Position numbers and translations under genes: made by a program. The notes below the pieces were generated by a model that worked only from the letters and a program-made list of their open reading frames with translations, was not told the DNA's origin and made no database searches. Of a stretch of DNA of 64,000 bases, positions 18,306 through 26,524 are shown piece by piece. The DNA is from Priestia megaterium NBRC 15308 = ATCC 14581 (lineage in GTDB: Bacteria; Bacillota; Bacilli; Bacillales; Bacillaceae_H): NCBI RefSeq assembly GCF_000832985.1, contig NZ_CP009919.1, forward strand, positions 1 to 64,000. The letters are read 5' to 3'. Position 1 is the stretch's first letter, and the number at the start of each line of letters is the position of its first letter.

Positions 18306-19330
18306 TGATTCAATTATTAAATAAAAGTAAGCACGGATATAAGCTATTATGCGTAACCTTACTACTATTACTGTTTCTAATTTTAATTGTTAGTATTAAC
18401 GCGGGATTTATTAAGATTCCTCTATCACAAGTTTGGTCTGCTTTTTTCGGGAATGATATAGGGAATCAAAGATTAATACTGTTTAATTTTCGCCTTCCTC
18501 GAATTGTACTAGCTATTTTAATTGGAGCAGGTATCGCTGTATCTGGAGCTATTATGCAGAGTATTTCTCGAAATGAGTTAGCAGATCCAGGTATTCTAGG
18601 AATCAATGCAGGTGCAAGTTTTTCCGTTGTACTATATATGTTTATTTTTCATGGCTCTAGTTTTTTAACAGGCATTATGTCAATCTTTTTGATGCCCTTT
18701 ACAGCTTTACTAGGCGCATTTATAGCTGCGGCTTTAATTTATGGATTTTCTCGGAAACGGGGTAAAGTAACCCCTATTCGACTAATTCTGGTAGGTATTG
18801 GAATCAACGCTGCTTTTGCTTCAAGTACAATGGCCTTACAAATGAAAATGGAACCTCAAGATTTTATGAAAACTTTAACTTGGATATCAGGTAGTATATG
18901 GGGTACAAATTGGTCATTTGTTATATCCACTTTGTTATGGCTAATTCTTTTAATACCAATCGCTGTATATAAATCACGTTTCCTTGATATTTTAAGCTTT
19001 GGGGATGAAGTTTCTATTGGATTAGGAGTATCCATTGAAAAAGAAAGATTAAAATTATTGCTTATTGGTGTTGCTTTGGCAGGGGCTTGTGTTTCTGTTG
19101 GAGGAGGAATTACATTTCTAGGTTTAATTGCACCGCATATCTCTCGAGCATTAATAGGACCCAATCACAAAAAAGTTTTACCATTATCTGCTCTTTTAGG
19201 TTCATTAATATTATTAGGAGCCGATACAGTAGGACGTATCGTGATGTCTCCTACAGAAATGCCCGTAGGGATTTTAGTTTCTATTTTAGGAGCTCCGTAT
19301 TTTATCTACCTATTGATGAGAACTAAATAA
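18305..19330 (+). CDS. Siderophore ABC transporter permease (FecCD family), second subunit
   Basis: A 341-aa FecCD permease with LPRIVLAILIGAGIAVSGAI, SISRNELADPGILGINAGAS and the ATPase-coupling GLIAPHISRALIGP. It begins within the stop of the preceding permease gene. Together with that subunit it forms the membrane channel for ferric siderophore. It is the YfhA/FhuG-like partner by position. Confidence 0.93.
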   Translation: MIQLLNKSKHGYKLLCVTLLLLLFLILIVSINAGFIKIPLSQVWSAFFGNDIGNQRLILFNFRLPRIVLAILIGAGIAVSGAIMQSISRNELADPGILGINAGASFSVVLYMFIFHGSSFLTGIMSIFLMPFTALLGAFIAAALIYGFSRKRGKVTPIRLILVGIGINAAFASSTMALQMKMEPQDFMKTLTWISGSIWGTNWSFVISTLLWLILLIPIAVYKSRFLDILSFGDEVSIGLGVSIEKERLKLLLIGVALAGACVSVGGGITFLGLIAPHISRALIGPNHKKVLPLSALLGSLILLGADTVGRIVMSPTEMPVGILVSILGAPYFIYLLMRTK

Positions 19331-19410
19331 ATTAAAAGATACTTCATTATTAAACTTTGTATATAAAGAAATGAAATTAAAGCTATACTAATCAATCATA
19401 AAAAGGAGCA

Positions 19411-20217
19411 ATGAAATTGGCTATCCTGGCTACTGAAAATTTAGATTTATCTTATGACGATATACAAATTGTGAAAAAGCTTAATTTACAAATACCTACA
19501 AGTAAGATAACTGCTATTATTGGTTCAAATGGGTGCGGAAAATCTACTACTTTGAAAGCTCTTGCACGTATTTTAGCGCCTAAAAATGGAACTGTTTACC
19601 TTGATGGAAAAGCTATTAGCAAACAATCAACAAAAGAAGTTGCTAAAAAAATGGCTATTCTCCCTCAGCGACCAGAGGCACCTTCTGGAATCACTGTTTT
19701 TGAACTTATTACGTATGGAAGATTTCCTCACCAAAAAGGATTTGGAAAACTGTCTGATCAAGATAGAAAAGTTATTGAATGGGCTTTAAATATTACTGAA
19801 ATGACTTCATTTAAAAATAGACCTATTGACGCTCTATCCGGTGGACAAAGACAACGTGCATGGATTGCAATGGCACTTGCACAACAAACTGATTTAATTT
19901 TATTGGATGAGCCCACTACCTATTTAGACTTAGCTCATCAGTTAGAAATACTTAAACTTCTTGAAAACCTAAATAAGCAAGAAGGAAGAACCATTGTAAT
20001 GGTATTACATGATTTAAACCTTGCAGCAAGATTTGCTGATTATATAGTGGCTATGCGTGATGGAGTAATTGTCAGCGAAGGAAAACCTGAAACAGTTATT
20101 ACTTCACAGGTATTGAAGGAAGTTTTTCAAATTGACGCTGAGATTGTAAAAGATCCGAGAAATGATACACCTGTCTGCCTTACCTATGACTTATTAAAAA
20201 GTCTGCCCTCTAAATAA
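19411..20217 (+). CDS. Siderophore ABC transporter ATP-binding protein (FecE/YusV type)
   Basis: A 268-aa ABC ATPase with Walker A GSNGCGKSTTLK, signature ALSGGQRQRAW, Walker B LILLDEPTTYLD and the H-loop MVLHD. It powers the two permeases upstream. The ATG at 19411 is only 2 bases from GGAG, so the in-frame TTG at 19417 may be the true start. It lies 80 bp after the permease pair and before a hairpin terminator, which completes a full uptake system; in B. subtilis the matching ATPase YusV is encoded elsewhere. Confidence 0.93.
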   Translation: MKLAILATENLDLSYDDIQIVKKLNLQIPTSKITAIIGSNGCGKSTTLKALARILAPKNGTVYLDGKAISKQSTKEVAKKMAILPQRPEAPSGITVFELITYGRFPHQKGFGKLSDQDRKVIEWALNITEMTSFKNRPIDALSGGQRQRAWIAMALAQQTDLILLDEPTTYLDLAHQLEILKLLENLNKQEGRTIVMVLHDLNLAARFADYIVAMRDGVIVSEGKPETVITSQVLKEVFQIDAEIVKDPRNDTPVCLTYDLLKSLPSK

Positions 20218-20225
20218 AGAAAATT

Positions 20226-20288
20226 ATAGGTACATGAGAATGAATAGTACCTTTGTGAAGGATATTCTATTCACATGTACCTATTTCA
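20226..20288 (+). terminator. Terminator of the siderophore uptake operon
   Basis: ATAGGTACATG (20226-20236) pairs with CATGTACCTAT (20274-20284), with further pairing inside and a short T-run after. The following 330 bp up to 20617 are AT-rich and show no gene. Confidence 0.65.
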
Positions 20289-20617
20289 AATACTATAACA
20301 AATAAGCACTAACCTTTTTCTACAATGTATGTAATGGCTAACACTATTTTAAATAAAGTGTTTTATTGTTTACTCTTATGAATAATATAACAATAAATAT
20401 TATCTATATCTAAAAGTAAAAAGTATTAACGATTTGTTTAACGAGTTATTTTAAAATTATCTAACGTTTATTATTTTTATTTTGTGTTGGTTTTGATAGG
20501 AATGTGTGTCTTAAAACACACAAGTAGAATTTATCTTTAATTCTTTTACTCAATAATTCCTTAGTGATTTAATTTTCTAAATATTTAAAATAAGTTTACT
20601 AAATATGCTTTATAATC

Positions 20618-20656
20618 AGCCCTCTCTAGAGATAGACTTCTAAAGGGGGCTATTTT
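20618..20656 (+). terminator. Plus-strand terminator-like hairpin
   Basis: AGCCCTCT at 20618-20625 pairs (one G-U) with AGGGGGCT at 20644-20651, then ATTTTTC. No plus-strand gene directly precedes it. Confidence 0.5.
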
Positions 20657-20697
20657 TCATGTTGACAAATTTCTAAATACCTATACACAAATATTAC

Positions 20698-20844
20698 CTA
20701 ATCAAGGTTTCTATTTTCTTGTGTCGTCTTAGAATTCGAGGTCGGCTCTTTGCTAAGTCCAGGTTTCCAATTACCTAACTTATTTTTTAAGTAATCCTTT
20801 AAAAAATCACGTTTCTTTTTTCGTCTTTTATCCCTGTTTTTCAT
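20698..20844 (-). CDS. Small basic hypothetical protein
   Basis: A 48-aa frame starts at ATG 20844 with AAAGGTGGTGA upstream. The N-terminus is very rich in lysine and arginine (KNRDKRRKKKRDFLKDYL), the C-terminus is polar. No family is recognised. The ribosome binding site and codon use make it plausible as a real small gene. Confidence 0.5.
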   Translation of the reverse strand: MKNRDKRRKKKRDFLKDYLKNKLGNWKPGLSKEPTSNSKTTQENRNLD

Positions 20845-20997
20845 AAGTACTCACCACCTTTAGGTTACTTAATAGGTGCAATTTCTCCTTATTATTATAA
20901 TTATGTTGAAAAATCCACTCCTTATGCTAGATCTATAAGTGATAAGTAGTTCATCTTACTACTAAAAGGTATATATAAAGGAAAGAAGCAAAAATTC

Positions 20998-21159
20998 ATG
21001 TTAAAGCATGATGGGGTAAGGCATGCCATGGATCTTCATGAAACTACTAATAAGCCTGTAAAGGAAATTTGTAAAATCACAAATATAAGTGAAGCTACTT
21101 TTTATCGCCGGTGAAAAGAATATCAGAATATAAAAAATGCGGTGACTCCGGAAGAATAA
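20998..21159 (+). pseudogene. HTH protein remnant (resolvase/transposase-type helix-turn-helix) with in-frame stop
   Basis: From ATG 20998 (AGGAAAG upstream) the frame reads MDLHETTNKPVKEICKITN... ATFYRR, then a TGA at 21112, then KEYQNIKNAVTPEE to a stop at 21157. The pattern VKEICKITNISEATFYRR is a helix-turn-helix as found at the end of serine recombinases or in small HTH proteins. The stop falls in the recognition helix, so the product is probably inactive unless the stop is read through. Confidence 0.55.
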
Positions 21160-21325
21160 TAGAAAGAATTTTATTTTTTACTACATAAACAGCTATCTAT
21201 AGTCGATTAAAGTAAAGAGGATTAACTATTTAGTTGTAATATAGTGGGTGGTCACTATAAAATAGGGTTTTAAGCTTAAAACAAACGGTAAATGATAAAA
21301 AGGACTTATGTAAGGAGGTACTATT

Positions 21326-21469
21326 ATGAAAAAGTCTATAGCAGTTCTGCCAGAAGAGTGGATGAAGCTAGTTAAAGATGCAATGAATTCAAATGTGAGT
21401 AAAGAAGAATTTAAACAGTTTCTAGAAGCAAAATCTCAAGATAACACGATAGCAAAAAACATTAGATAG
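21326..21469 (+). CDS. SinI-family antirepressor, small protein A
   Basis: A 47-aa frame with AAGGAGGT 6 bases before the ATG. The core PEEWMKLVKDAMNSNVSKEE followed by FKQFLEAK matches the SinI dimerisation/antirepressor domain (helix, glycine/asparagine turn, helix). SinI-type proteins bind a SinR-like repressor and relieve repression of biofilm and related genes. No SinR is encoded in the window, so the target would be elsewhere. The stop codon lies inside the terminator stem. It converges on a second SinI-like gene 30 bp away. Confidence 0.8.
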   Translation: MKKSIAVLPEEWMKLVKDAMNSNVSKEEFKQFLEAKSQDNTIAKNIR

Positions 21470-21493
21470 CGTGTCTATCTAATGTTTTTTGTT
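21458..21493 (+). terminator. Terminator after SinI-like gene A
   Basis: AACATTAGATAG (21458-21469) pairs perfectly with CTATCTAATGTT (21475-21486), followed by a T-run. The 5' stem overlaps the end of the coding sequence. Confidence 0.85.
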
Positions 21494-21497
21494 ATCG

Positions 21498-21632
21498 CTA
21501 GGTTTGTGTATTATCTAAAAATGCTTTTACTTCTTTAACCGATAACCCTACTTCCTTAGCCTCTTGGATAAGTCTAATCCATTCTTGGTCTAAATGTGAC
21601 GTTATTACTTCTTTTTTACTGTCCATAAACAT
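21498..21632 (-). CDS. SinI-family antirepressor, small protein B, behind a c-di-GMP riboswitch
   Basis: A 44-aa frame on the minus strand with GGAGG 5 bases upstream of ATG 21632. The core LDQEWIRLIQEAKEVGLSVK followed by EVKAFLDN is a very good match to the SinI domain (classical SinI: LDQEWVELMVEAKEANISPEE). It should sequester a SinR-family repressor. Its leader carries a cyclic-di-GMP-I aptamer (21648-21733), and its Shine-Dalgarno can be trapped by an upstream CCTCC, so expression is likely set by the second messenger. The neighbouring convergent SinI-like gene A lacks such a leader. Confidence 0.85.
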   Translation of the reverse strand: MFMDSKKEVITSHLDQEWIRLIQEAKEVGLSVKEVKAFLDNTQT

Positions 21633-21647
21633 AAATTCCTCCAGATT

Positions 21648-21733
21648 TTCAGGAGGCTCAGCTGTCATAGTCAATTGACTTTAGACCTGTAGCTTTGCGT
21701 CCTAGCTTTTCAACTAGTTTGCCTTTATCTGAA
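21648..21733 (-). ncRNA. Cyclic-di-GMP-I (GEMM-I) riboswitch
   Basis: Read on the minus strand, the leader contains the GEMM-I core in order: GGCAAAC (21723-21717), a P2 stem closed by a GAAA tetraloop (CTAGTT-GAAA-AGCTAG, 21717-21702), GACGCAAAGC (21701-21692), then ACAGGTCTAAAG and TATGACAGCTGAG, the second helix with its tetraloop-receptor side. A P1 of TTCAG (21733-21729) with CTGAA (21652-21648) closes it. Just after, CCTCC (21656-21652) can pair with the GGAGG ribosome site (21642-21638). P1 and this anti-Shine-Dalgarno hairpin overlap, which would give a translational ON switch; that direction is inferred. Confidence 0.85.
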
Positions 21734-21742
21734 TGTGTAAAT

Positions 21743-22021
21743 TTATATAAATATTACTACATAATGGATGTTGAAGTATGTCGAAATAAGTATTCTTATA
21801 ATTATTTTCTGAATTAAAAAAATACTTCCAACTTCAAAAGTAATGCTGATAGTTATCAGCTGGGAAGAGATGTAAACCAAGCGTACAATAAGGCCGAGTA
21901 TTTTTAATACGTCTGGATTGTTTTCAAGATTAAATAGACGCTTTATCGTTTGTTTTTTTCCGTCTAAAAAGGTGTACCTTTTTGGATTATTGTATTGTCG
22001 ACAAATAGATATGTTCTTCAT
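21743..22021 (-). CDS. Doubtful hypothetical ORF upstream of the riboswitch
   Basis: An open frame of 92 codons. The C-terminal half is hydrophobic (two possible membrane segments), the N-terminal part is basic. There is no ribosome binding site and it starts directly behind a strong minus-strand terminator, so translation is unlikely. The riboswitch promoter probably lies within its 3' end. Listed for completeness only. Confidence 0.2.
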   Translation of the reverse strand: MKNISICRQYNNPKRYTFLDGKKQTIKRLFNLENNPDVLKILGLIVRLVYISSQLITISITFEVGSIFLIQKIIIRILISTYFNIHYVVIFI

Positions 22022-22032
22022 TATATAGTCAT

Positions 22033-22072
22033 AAAAAAACGGACCTCTAGAGTTGCTTCTAAGGCCCGTTTC
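22033..22072 (-). terminator. Terminator of the ABC-2 exporter operon
   Basis: On the minus strand AACGGGCCTTAGA and TCTAGAGGTCCGTT form an imperfect stem around AGCAAC, then seven T residues. It lies about 100 bp after the permease stop. Confidence 0.75.
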
Positions 22073-22170
22073 TTTCTTGAGGATACATTTAGAATTTAGA
22101 TATCCCTAAAATCTTTAATTTTTTACAAACGATCACTTTTTCAGTGGTTTCGTTAAAACCCGTTTCTTTT

Positions 22171-23781
22171 TTACTCACTTACTAAATCCCGTTTTTTATA
22201 GCCGATGAAACCAATAACGATTATGAAGAGAGCCAATAATTTGATGAAGATGATGGCTCCCCATTTCCATTCTTCAATTGGAATTTTTGGAATATAGCTA
22301 AATACATCTAGGTTGGTTACGAATTTTGGAATCTCCATCATTTGCCCAAAATAACTGATAAAGAAAGCAAATATTAGATAAGCCCAAATAATCATCGTAA
22401 AGCGCGGCAACCAACCAATTAGGACAGACAAAATGCCGATAAAGAAGAAAATCGCAGGTATCCACACAATCCCAGCCTTAGTAATTTCCCAGAAACTTAA
22501 CGGTGTTTCCATGACACTTCGTTGGGCCAAATAGAGCCCTAATATTGCAGAAAATTGTCCAACCACTCCTAGTATGGAAGCTATTATCATATGGTACCAG
22601 TAAAATTTGGTGCGACTTAATTTAGTGGCATAAAGCTGATCCCAGCGCCCTTTCTTTTCTTCGTTTACGAGCCTCATGAGACTTCCTACAATAAAAATCG
22701 TAGTCAATAGAGATAAAATCACGAAGAGAACGCTCATAAATTGTTCTTGTATGGTGTAATCTGAATTATGAAGGAACATTTGCTTCATGATCTCATTTTC
22801 ACTTGCAAAATCATCCATATCTCCAAAAATGGATCCATACATAGCTCCACATATAAAGAGGGCAAAGAGCCAGCCAATAATAAATATTTTTTGCAGTCGT
22901 AATACAAGGCCAGGAAGACTCAACATATGTTCTTTTGCATGTGCATGACCAGCGCGTTCTGGTAAATATCCAGCTCCCATATCTCGAACTTGTTCCAAAA
23001 GATAAGAAACTGCAATGAAAACGATACTGGCAACAAAAGCAATGACGATTGGAAGCCAGCTATCACTAATGTAAACATTTACTAGATAACTCCACCCTAA
23101 CGGGTTGAACCAAGAACCATCTGGTGCTTTCATATCTGTTACCATTCGAAGAATGTAAAAAAAGCCGAGAGTAAAGAAGCTCAGTCCCCTTGCACTTCCA
23201 GCTCCAGCAGCTAATTGGGCAAATATGAGTGCAATCATCGCCCATAAGAACCCTTGCATACCTAATGAAGAGGAATATAATAAGTTACTATGAAAATCCA
23301 TTCCAGGTACACCTTGGACTTGTAGCAAGCCTGTAGAAAGAACGCTTATGACCAAATGTAGAAGGAACATTTCGATAACGACTGCTGTCGTGTTGGCCAG
23401 TCGACCAACTTGAAAAGAACGAATAAGCTCTGTTGTTCCATCATCCTCTTCTTTTCTTGTTCGACTTATTACATGCATAATCGATACAATGGCAAATACG
23501 AGTGACGTAAAGAGGATCATTTCATGTGCGTACATTGCTCCCACTGTATACGTTTCGGCAGCAGCTGATGTTGGTCCAAGCATGGCAATCATTGCTGGAT
23601 TCTTTAAGGTTTCATACATAGCCATCAATCCAGCAGGGTCTTTTCCATAGATTTCATACATTGCACTCGCAAAGCCGCCTGTGAAAAGACTTAAGGCCAC
23701 TGCCCAAATGAGAAGCTTTAACCAATCTCTACGTAATGTATGAAGAAAGAGCATTCCAGTCATATTAAAGCGATTTTTCAT
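22171..23781 (-). CDS. ABC-2 type exporter permease (antibiotic/polyketide exporter family)
   Basis: A 536-aa membrane protein with about twelve predicted helices in two similar halves (a first block ending near residue 270, a second starting with LVLRLQKIFIIGWLFALF). This duplicated layout fits the COG3559-type exporters paired with a single ATPase. The ATG at 23781 (MKNRFNM) follows AGGTGAG by 4 bases, and the ATPase stop lies inside this ribosome site, so the genes are coupled. The substrate is unknown; drug or lipid efflux is usual for the family. Confidence 0.88.
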   Translation of the reverse strand: MKNRFNMTGMLFLHTLRRDWLKLLIWAVALSLFTGGFASAMYEIYGKDPAGLMAMYETLKNPAMIAMLGPTSAAAETYTVGAMYAHEMILFTSLVFAIVSIMHVISRTRKEEDDGTTELIRSFQVGRLANTTAVVIEMFLLHLVISVLSTGLLQVQGVPGMDFHSNLLYSSSLGMQGFLWAMIALIFAQLAAGAGSARGLSFFTLGFFYILRMVTDMKAPDGSWFNPLGWSYLVNVYISDSWLPIVIAFVASIVFIAVSYLLEQVRDMGAGYLPERAGHAHAKEHMLSLPGLVLRLQKIFIIGWLFALFICGAMYGSIFGDMDDFASENEIMKQMFLHNSDYTIQEQFMSVLFVILSLLTTIFIVGSLMRLVNEEKKGRWDQLYATKLSRTKFYWYHMIIASILGVVGQFSAILGLYLAQRSVMETPLSFWEITKAGIVWIPAIFFFIGILSVLIGWLPRFTMIIWAYLIFAFFISYFGQMMEIPKFVTNLDVFSYIPKIPIEEWKWGAIIFIKLLALFIIVIGFIGYKKRDLVSE

Positions 23782-23790
23782 TTTTCTCAC

Positions 23791-24672
23791 CTACTTTCCA
23801 GTGTAATGGCGCATAAACAACGCTTCAAGAGTCGGCGGTACACTCTCGAGCTTTGTTACATGGTAAGGAATGATTGCTTCTAGAATGGACTCAATTTGAT
23901 CACTATCAGCTTGGAAAACAGCTTCTTTACCATTGATCACTAGGTCATGCACACCCCTCACCTGTTTTAATCCAATCGGTACGTCACGGGTCGTAACCTT
24001 GTATTGATATTGGGTTAAATGTCTTAATTCATCTAATGTTCCGGTTTCAATTACTTCTCCTTGACGAATAATCGCTACGCGGTCACATAAGCGCTCTACC
24101 TCGCTTAAGATGTGGCTGGAAAGAAGGATGGACTTTCCTTGATTCTTTAAATTTTCTACTTGCTCTTGAAAGACAGCTTCCATTAGAGGGTCAAGACCAC
24201 TAGTTGGTTCATCAAAAATATAAAGTTCTGCATCACTAGCAAACGCGGCAATAAGGGCAACTTTTTGGCGATTTCCTTTTGAATAAGTCCGTGCTTTTTT
24301 CTTAGGATCCAGTTGGAATTTTTGAATTAATTCATCGCGTCGTGCATCGTTTTTCGTTCCCTGCAGTCGCATAAAAACATCAATAATTTCTCCACCTGTT
24401 AAATTTGGCCAAAGATTTACATCACCAGGAACGTAGGCAAGTCGTTTATGGATTTCAATCGAATCTTTCCAGACATCCTTCCCGAAGATTTTGGCTGTTC
24501 CTCCACTAGACTTTATAATACCTAGAAGGATGCGGATGGTCGTCGATTTTCCGGCTCCATTTGGTCCTATAAAACCTAATACTTCACCTCTTTTTAATTC
24601 CATCGTTACATTTTTTAAGGCGGGGGTTGATTTATATTTTTTTTGTAGCCCCTTAATTTCTGCTATAACCAT
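23791..24672 (-). CDS. ABC exporter ATP-binding protein
   Basis: A 293-aa ABC ATPase of the DrrA/CcmA group: Walker A GPNGAGKSTTIR, a TYSKGNRQKVALIAA signature variant (SKGNRQK rather than LSGGQ), Walker B LYIFDEPTSGLDPL and H-loop SSH. The C-terminal extension after residue 220 is typical of drug-export ATPases. ATG 24672 is chosen for its distance from GGGG; 24681 is an alternative. It is cotranscribed with the permease and divergent from a TetR gene. Confidence 0.9.
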   Translation of the reverse strand: MVIAEIKGLQKKYKSTPALKNVTMELKRGEVLGFIGPNGAGKSTTIRILLGIIKSSGGTAKIFGKDVWKDSIEIHKRLAYVPGDVNLWPNLTGGEIIDVFMRLQGTKNDARRDELIQKFQLDPKKKARTYSKGNRQKVALIAAFASDAELYIFDEPTSGLDPLMEAVFQEQVENLKNQGKSILLSSHILSEVERLCDRVAIIRQGEVIETGTLDELRHLTQYQYKVTTRDVPIGLKQVRGVHDLVINGKEAVFQADSDQIESILEAIIPYHVTKLESVPPTLEALFMRHYTGK

Positions 24673-24747
24673 TCGTCTCATCCCCTATTCTACGAATTTT
24701 TTACTAAAAACACATTTATAGTTCATAATATACGCTCATATCTATAT

Positions 24748-24783
24748 TAATTCAAACTATTTTTAACTAAAATGTTTGAATTA
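24748..24783. promoter_or_regulatory. Likely TetR operator between exporter and repressor genes
   Basis: TAATTCAAAC (24748-24757) and GTTTGAATTA (24774-24783) form a perfect 10-bp dyad in the divergent promoter region, with a further half-like TTAGTTCAAA just after. Position and symmetry fit a TetR-family operator controlling both directions. Confidence 0.65.
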
Positions 24784-24850
24784 GTTCAAAAAATGAAATA
24801 CTATATATATGTAGAAAGTAATTAAAAAACGGAAAAAATGTGGTGAGAAG

Positions 24851-25435
24851 ATGACGAAAAAAAATGGCTTTGATCTAAGGCGTGAAAAGAAAATGAAAAT
24901 TATTGAAGAAGCTACGCTTGAATTGCTGAATCAAAAGGACATTTCAAATATAACCATGGACGAGATTGCAAAAAGGGCGGGTGTGAGTAAAGTAACCTTA
25001 TTTAATTATTACAATACAAAAGATAATTTAATAAATACTGCGTTACAGAATTCATTTGCCTCTATTCATGAAGAATACGAACGATTGATTGAAAGTGATT
25101 TATCTTTTGAACAAACGTATATGGAACTCACGCAATATAAAATGAAAGAAATCCAAAGTACGACATCAATATTTTTTCATAATGTGATGCAGCAATTTGC
25201 AAGTGAACAGACTTTTTTTGATAAGGATGCACAAGAAACAAGTGATCGATTAGTTTTAAGACTGTTTCAAAAAGGGCGTAAAGAAGGGAAAATTAATCCC
25301 GCATATTCTGATGAGGTTTTATTGATGTTTATGCATATTTTCACGGAGGGACTGAAGAGTCAAGCGATCAATAGTGATAACTTGATAAAATATAGCCCTC
25401 AATTCACTCAAATGATTATGAATGGGTTGCGTTAA
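24851..25435 (+). CDS. TetR-family transcriptional repressor
   Basis: A 194-aa TetR regulator. The N-terminal helix-turn-helix reads ITMDEIAKRAGVSKVTLFNY, followed by YNTKDNLI, the usual third-helix region. The C-terminal ligand domain is generic. It is divergent from the ABC-2 exporter operon, with a dyad between them, so it most likely represses the exporter and itself until a substrate binds. GTGAGAAG precedes the ATG. Confidence 0.9.
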   Translation: MTKKNGFDLRREKKMKIIEEATLELLNQKDISNITMDEIAKRAGVSKVTLFNYYNTKDNLINTALQNSFASIHEEYERLIESDLSFEQTYMELTQYKMKEIQSTTSIFFHNVMQQFASEQTFFDKDAQETSDRLVLRLFQKGRKEGKINPAYSDEVLLMFMHIFTEGLKSQAINSDNLIKYSPQFTQMIMNGLR

Positions 25436-25574
25436 AGTAAACTCGACAAATCGAACAAATTATTCGATATATGTGTTAAAGATTTAGGACAAATATAATA
25501 ACTATTGCTGCTTGTTTAGCTAAAGGTTGCTTTAGTTCAATAATACATATAGATGAGATTTTCCACAGTCGGGT

Positions 25575-25606
25575 GCGATTGCTGAACAATGAGCAGTCGC
25601 TTTTTT
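25575..25606 (+). terminator. Terminator downstream of the tetR gene
   Basis: GCGATTGCT (25575-25583) pairs with AGCAGTCGC (25592-25600), one G-U pair, followed by six T residues. Confidence 0.75.
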
Positions 25607-25673
25607 ACTGGTTGGATCCGAATAGTTTTATAAATAATTGGATGTGCAAAATAAATATAAAAGGATGGAAAAG

Positions 25674-25763
25674 ATGTTATTATCACTTATGAAACCTATA
25701 AAGATGATGTGGTTTCTATTTATTTGGAGTGTGATAATACTTGTTTTTAATTCATTTATGTGA
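25674..25763 (+). CDS. Putative 29-aa membrane peptide
   Basis: ATG 25674 follows AAAGGATGG by a suitable distance. The peptide has a basic start (MKPIK) and a single hydrophobic stretch (MMWFLFIWSVIILVF). It may be a small membrane peptide or the surviving front of a broken gene, since a zinc-ribbon-coding frame follows directly in another phase. Confidence 0.3.
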   Translation: MLLSLMKPIKMMWFLFIWSVIILVFNSFM

Positions 25764-25878
25764 ACCTTGTAATTTTGAGGCAATAACAACTCAACTAGAT
25801 CCAAAATATAAATGTCCTAAGTGTGGGCTATTGACTGAAGATAGATGGATTGATGAAGAAAAGGAATATGAATCGTGA
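25741..25878 (+). pseudogene. Zinc-ribbon protein fragment
   Basis: The frame ending at 25878 encodes CEPCNFEAITTQLDPKYKCP, then KCGLLTEDRW, a compact four-cysteine zinc ribbon. It lacks a start codon with an RBS and overlaps the 29-aa peptide in another frame, so it looks like the end of a frameshifted gene. Confidence 0.4.
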
Positions 25879-25933
25879 GTTTTAAGGGAGAGTATTAATG
25901 CTCTCCTATTTTAAAACATAGAAGAGATTTATA

Positions 25934-26083
25934 GTGATTACACCACCTTGTCCTTATTGTGAGAGTATTGTTAATCTCCCAATTATAAAGGATGATTTAA
26001 CCCATTGTGAGTTCTGTAATGATTATATGCATTGCTCGCAAGCTGGAAAGAGAAAAAAGTCTTTATACTATTCGATTGATTGA
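25934..26083 (+). CDS. Small zinc-finger protein (49 aa)
   Basis: A frame from GTG 25934 with two CxxC pairs (PPCPYCES and HCEFCNDYMH) and a basic tail (AGKRKKSLYY). The ribosome site is weak (AGAAGAG). Plausible small zinc-binding protein of unknown role; could also be a remnant. Confidence 0.4.
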   Translation: MITPPCPYCESIVNLPIIKDDLTHCEFCNDYMHCSQAGKRKKSLYYSID

Positions 26084-26225
26084 TTATGAATTTATAAATA
26101 TAGATCCTCTATAACTAAAATAACTTCGCCTTATTTTGCTTGCTACTTCTTCCCCCCTTCTACCATCGTAGTATGGAAAAAGAGGACTTTTCATTCCTTC
26201 TCTTGCTCTCAAACTTTTGCTTTTT

Positions 26226-26336
26226 TTAACGTTCCATTTCCTGTGTTGTACTCCGTTTTTTTAGAATGTGCTCCACTATTCCGTGCAAAAAATTTTGTGA
26301 ATCTATTTTATGATTTCTCTTTTCTTTCTTTGTCAT
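26226..26336 (-). CDS. Small basic hypothetical protein, plasmid control module
   Basis: A 36-aa minus-strand frame (MTKKEKRNHKIDSQNFLHGI...) whose ATG lies inside the end of the ribbon-helix-helix gene, behind AAAGGATT. No family recognised. The overlap suggests translational coupling with the upstream DNA-binding protein. Confidence 0.45.
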   Translation of the reverse strand: MTKKEKRNHKIDSQNFLHGIVEHILKKRSTTQEMER

Positions 26337-26475
26337 AATCCTTTCTCTCTCTCAGTACCTCCTTCCTTTCTAAACTGACTTTTAAAAAAGTCCTTGCAAG
26401 AAATCTTTTTTTCTTTTCAATTTCATCTATTTTTTTAACCACAATTGGATCAATATTTTTTAAGAACAAATCCAT
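26308..26475 (-). CDS. Small ribbon-helix-helix DNA-binding protein
   Basis: A 55-aa frame with AAAGGA 9 bases before the ATG. The start MDLFLKNIDPIVVKKIDEIE has the beta-strand then helix pattern of plasmid RHH proteins (compare the partner at 27416, MEIKVRNVCPVAVSKVDRLA). The second helix is followed by a basic coiled tail. RHH proteins on plasmids act as relaxosome accessory factors, copy-number repressors or centromere binders. It is transcribed away from a 0.8-kb region of iterons and inverted repeats, which is the likely binding target. Confidence 0.65.
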   Translation of the reverse strand: MDLFLKNIDPIVVKKIDEIEKKKRFLARTFLKVSLERKEVLRERKDYDKERKEKS

Positions 26476-26524
26476 AATATTTATTCCTTTCCTGTAGATT
26501 GTGGTTCCCTACTACAAAAGAGAG

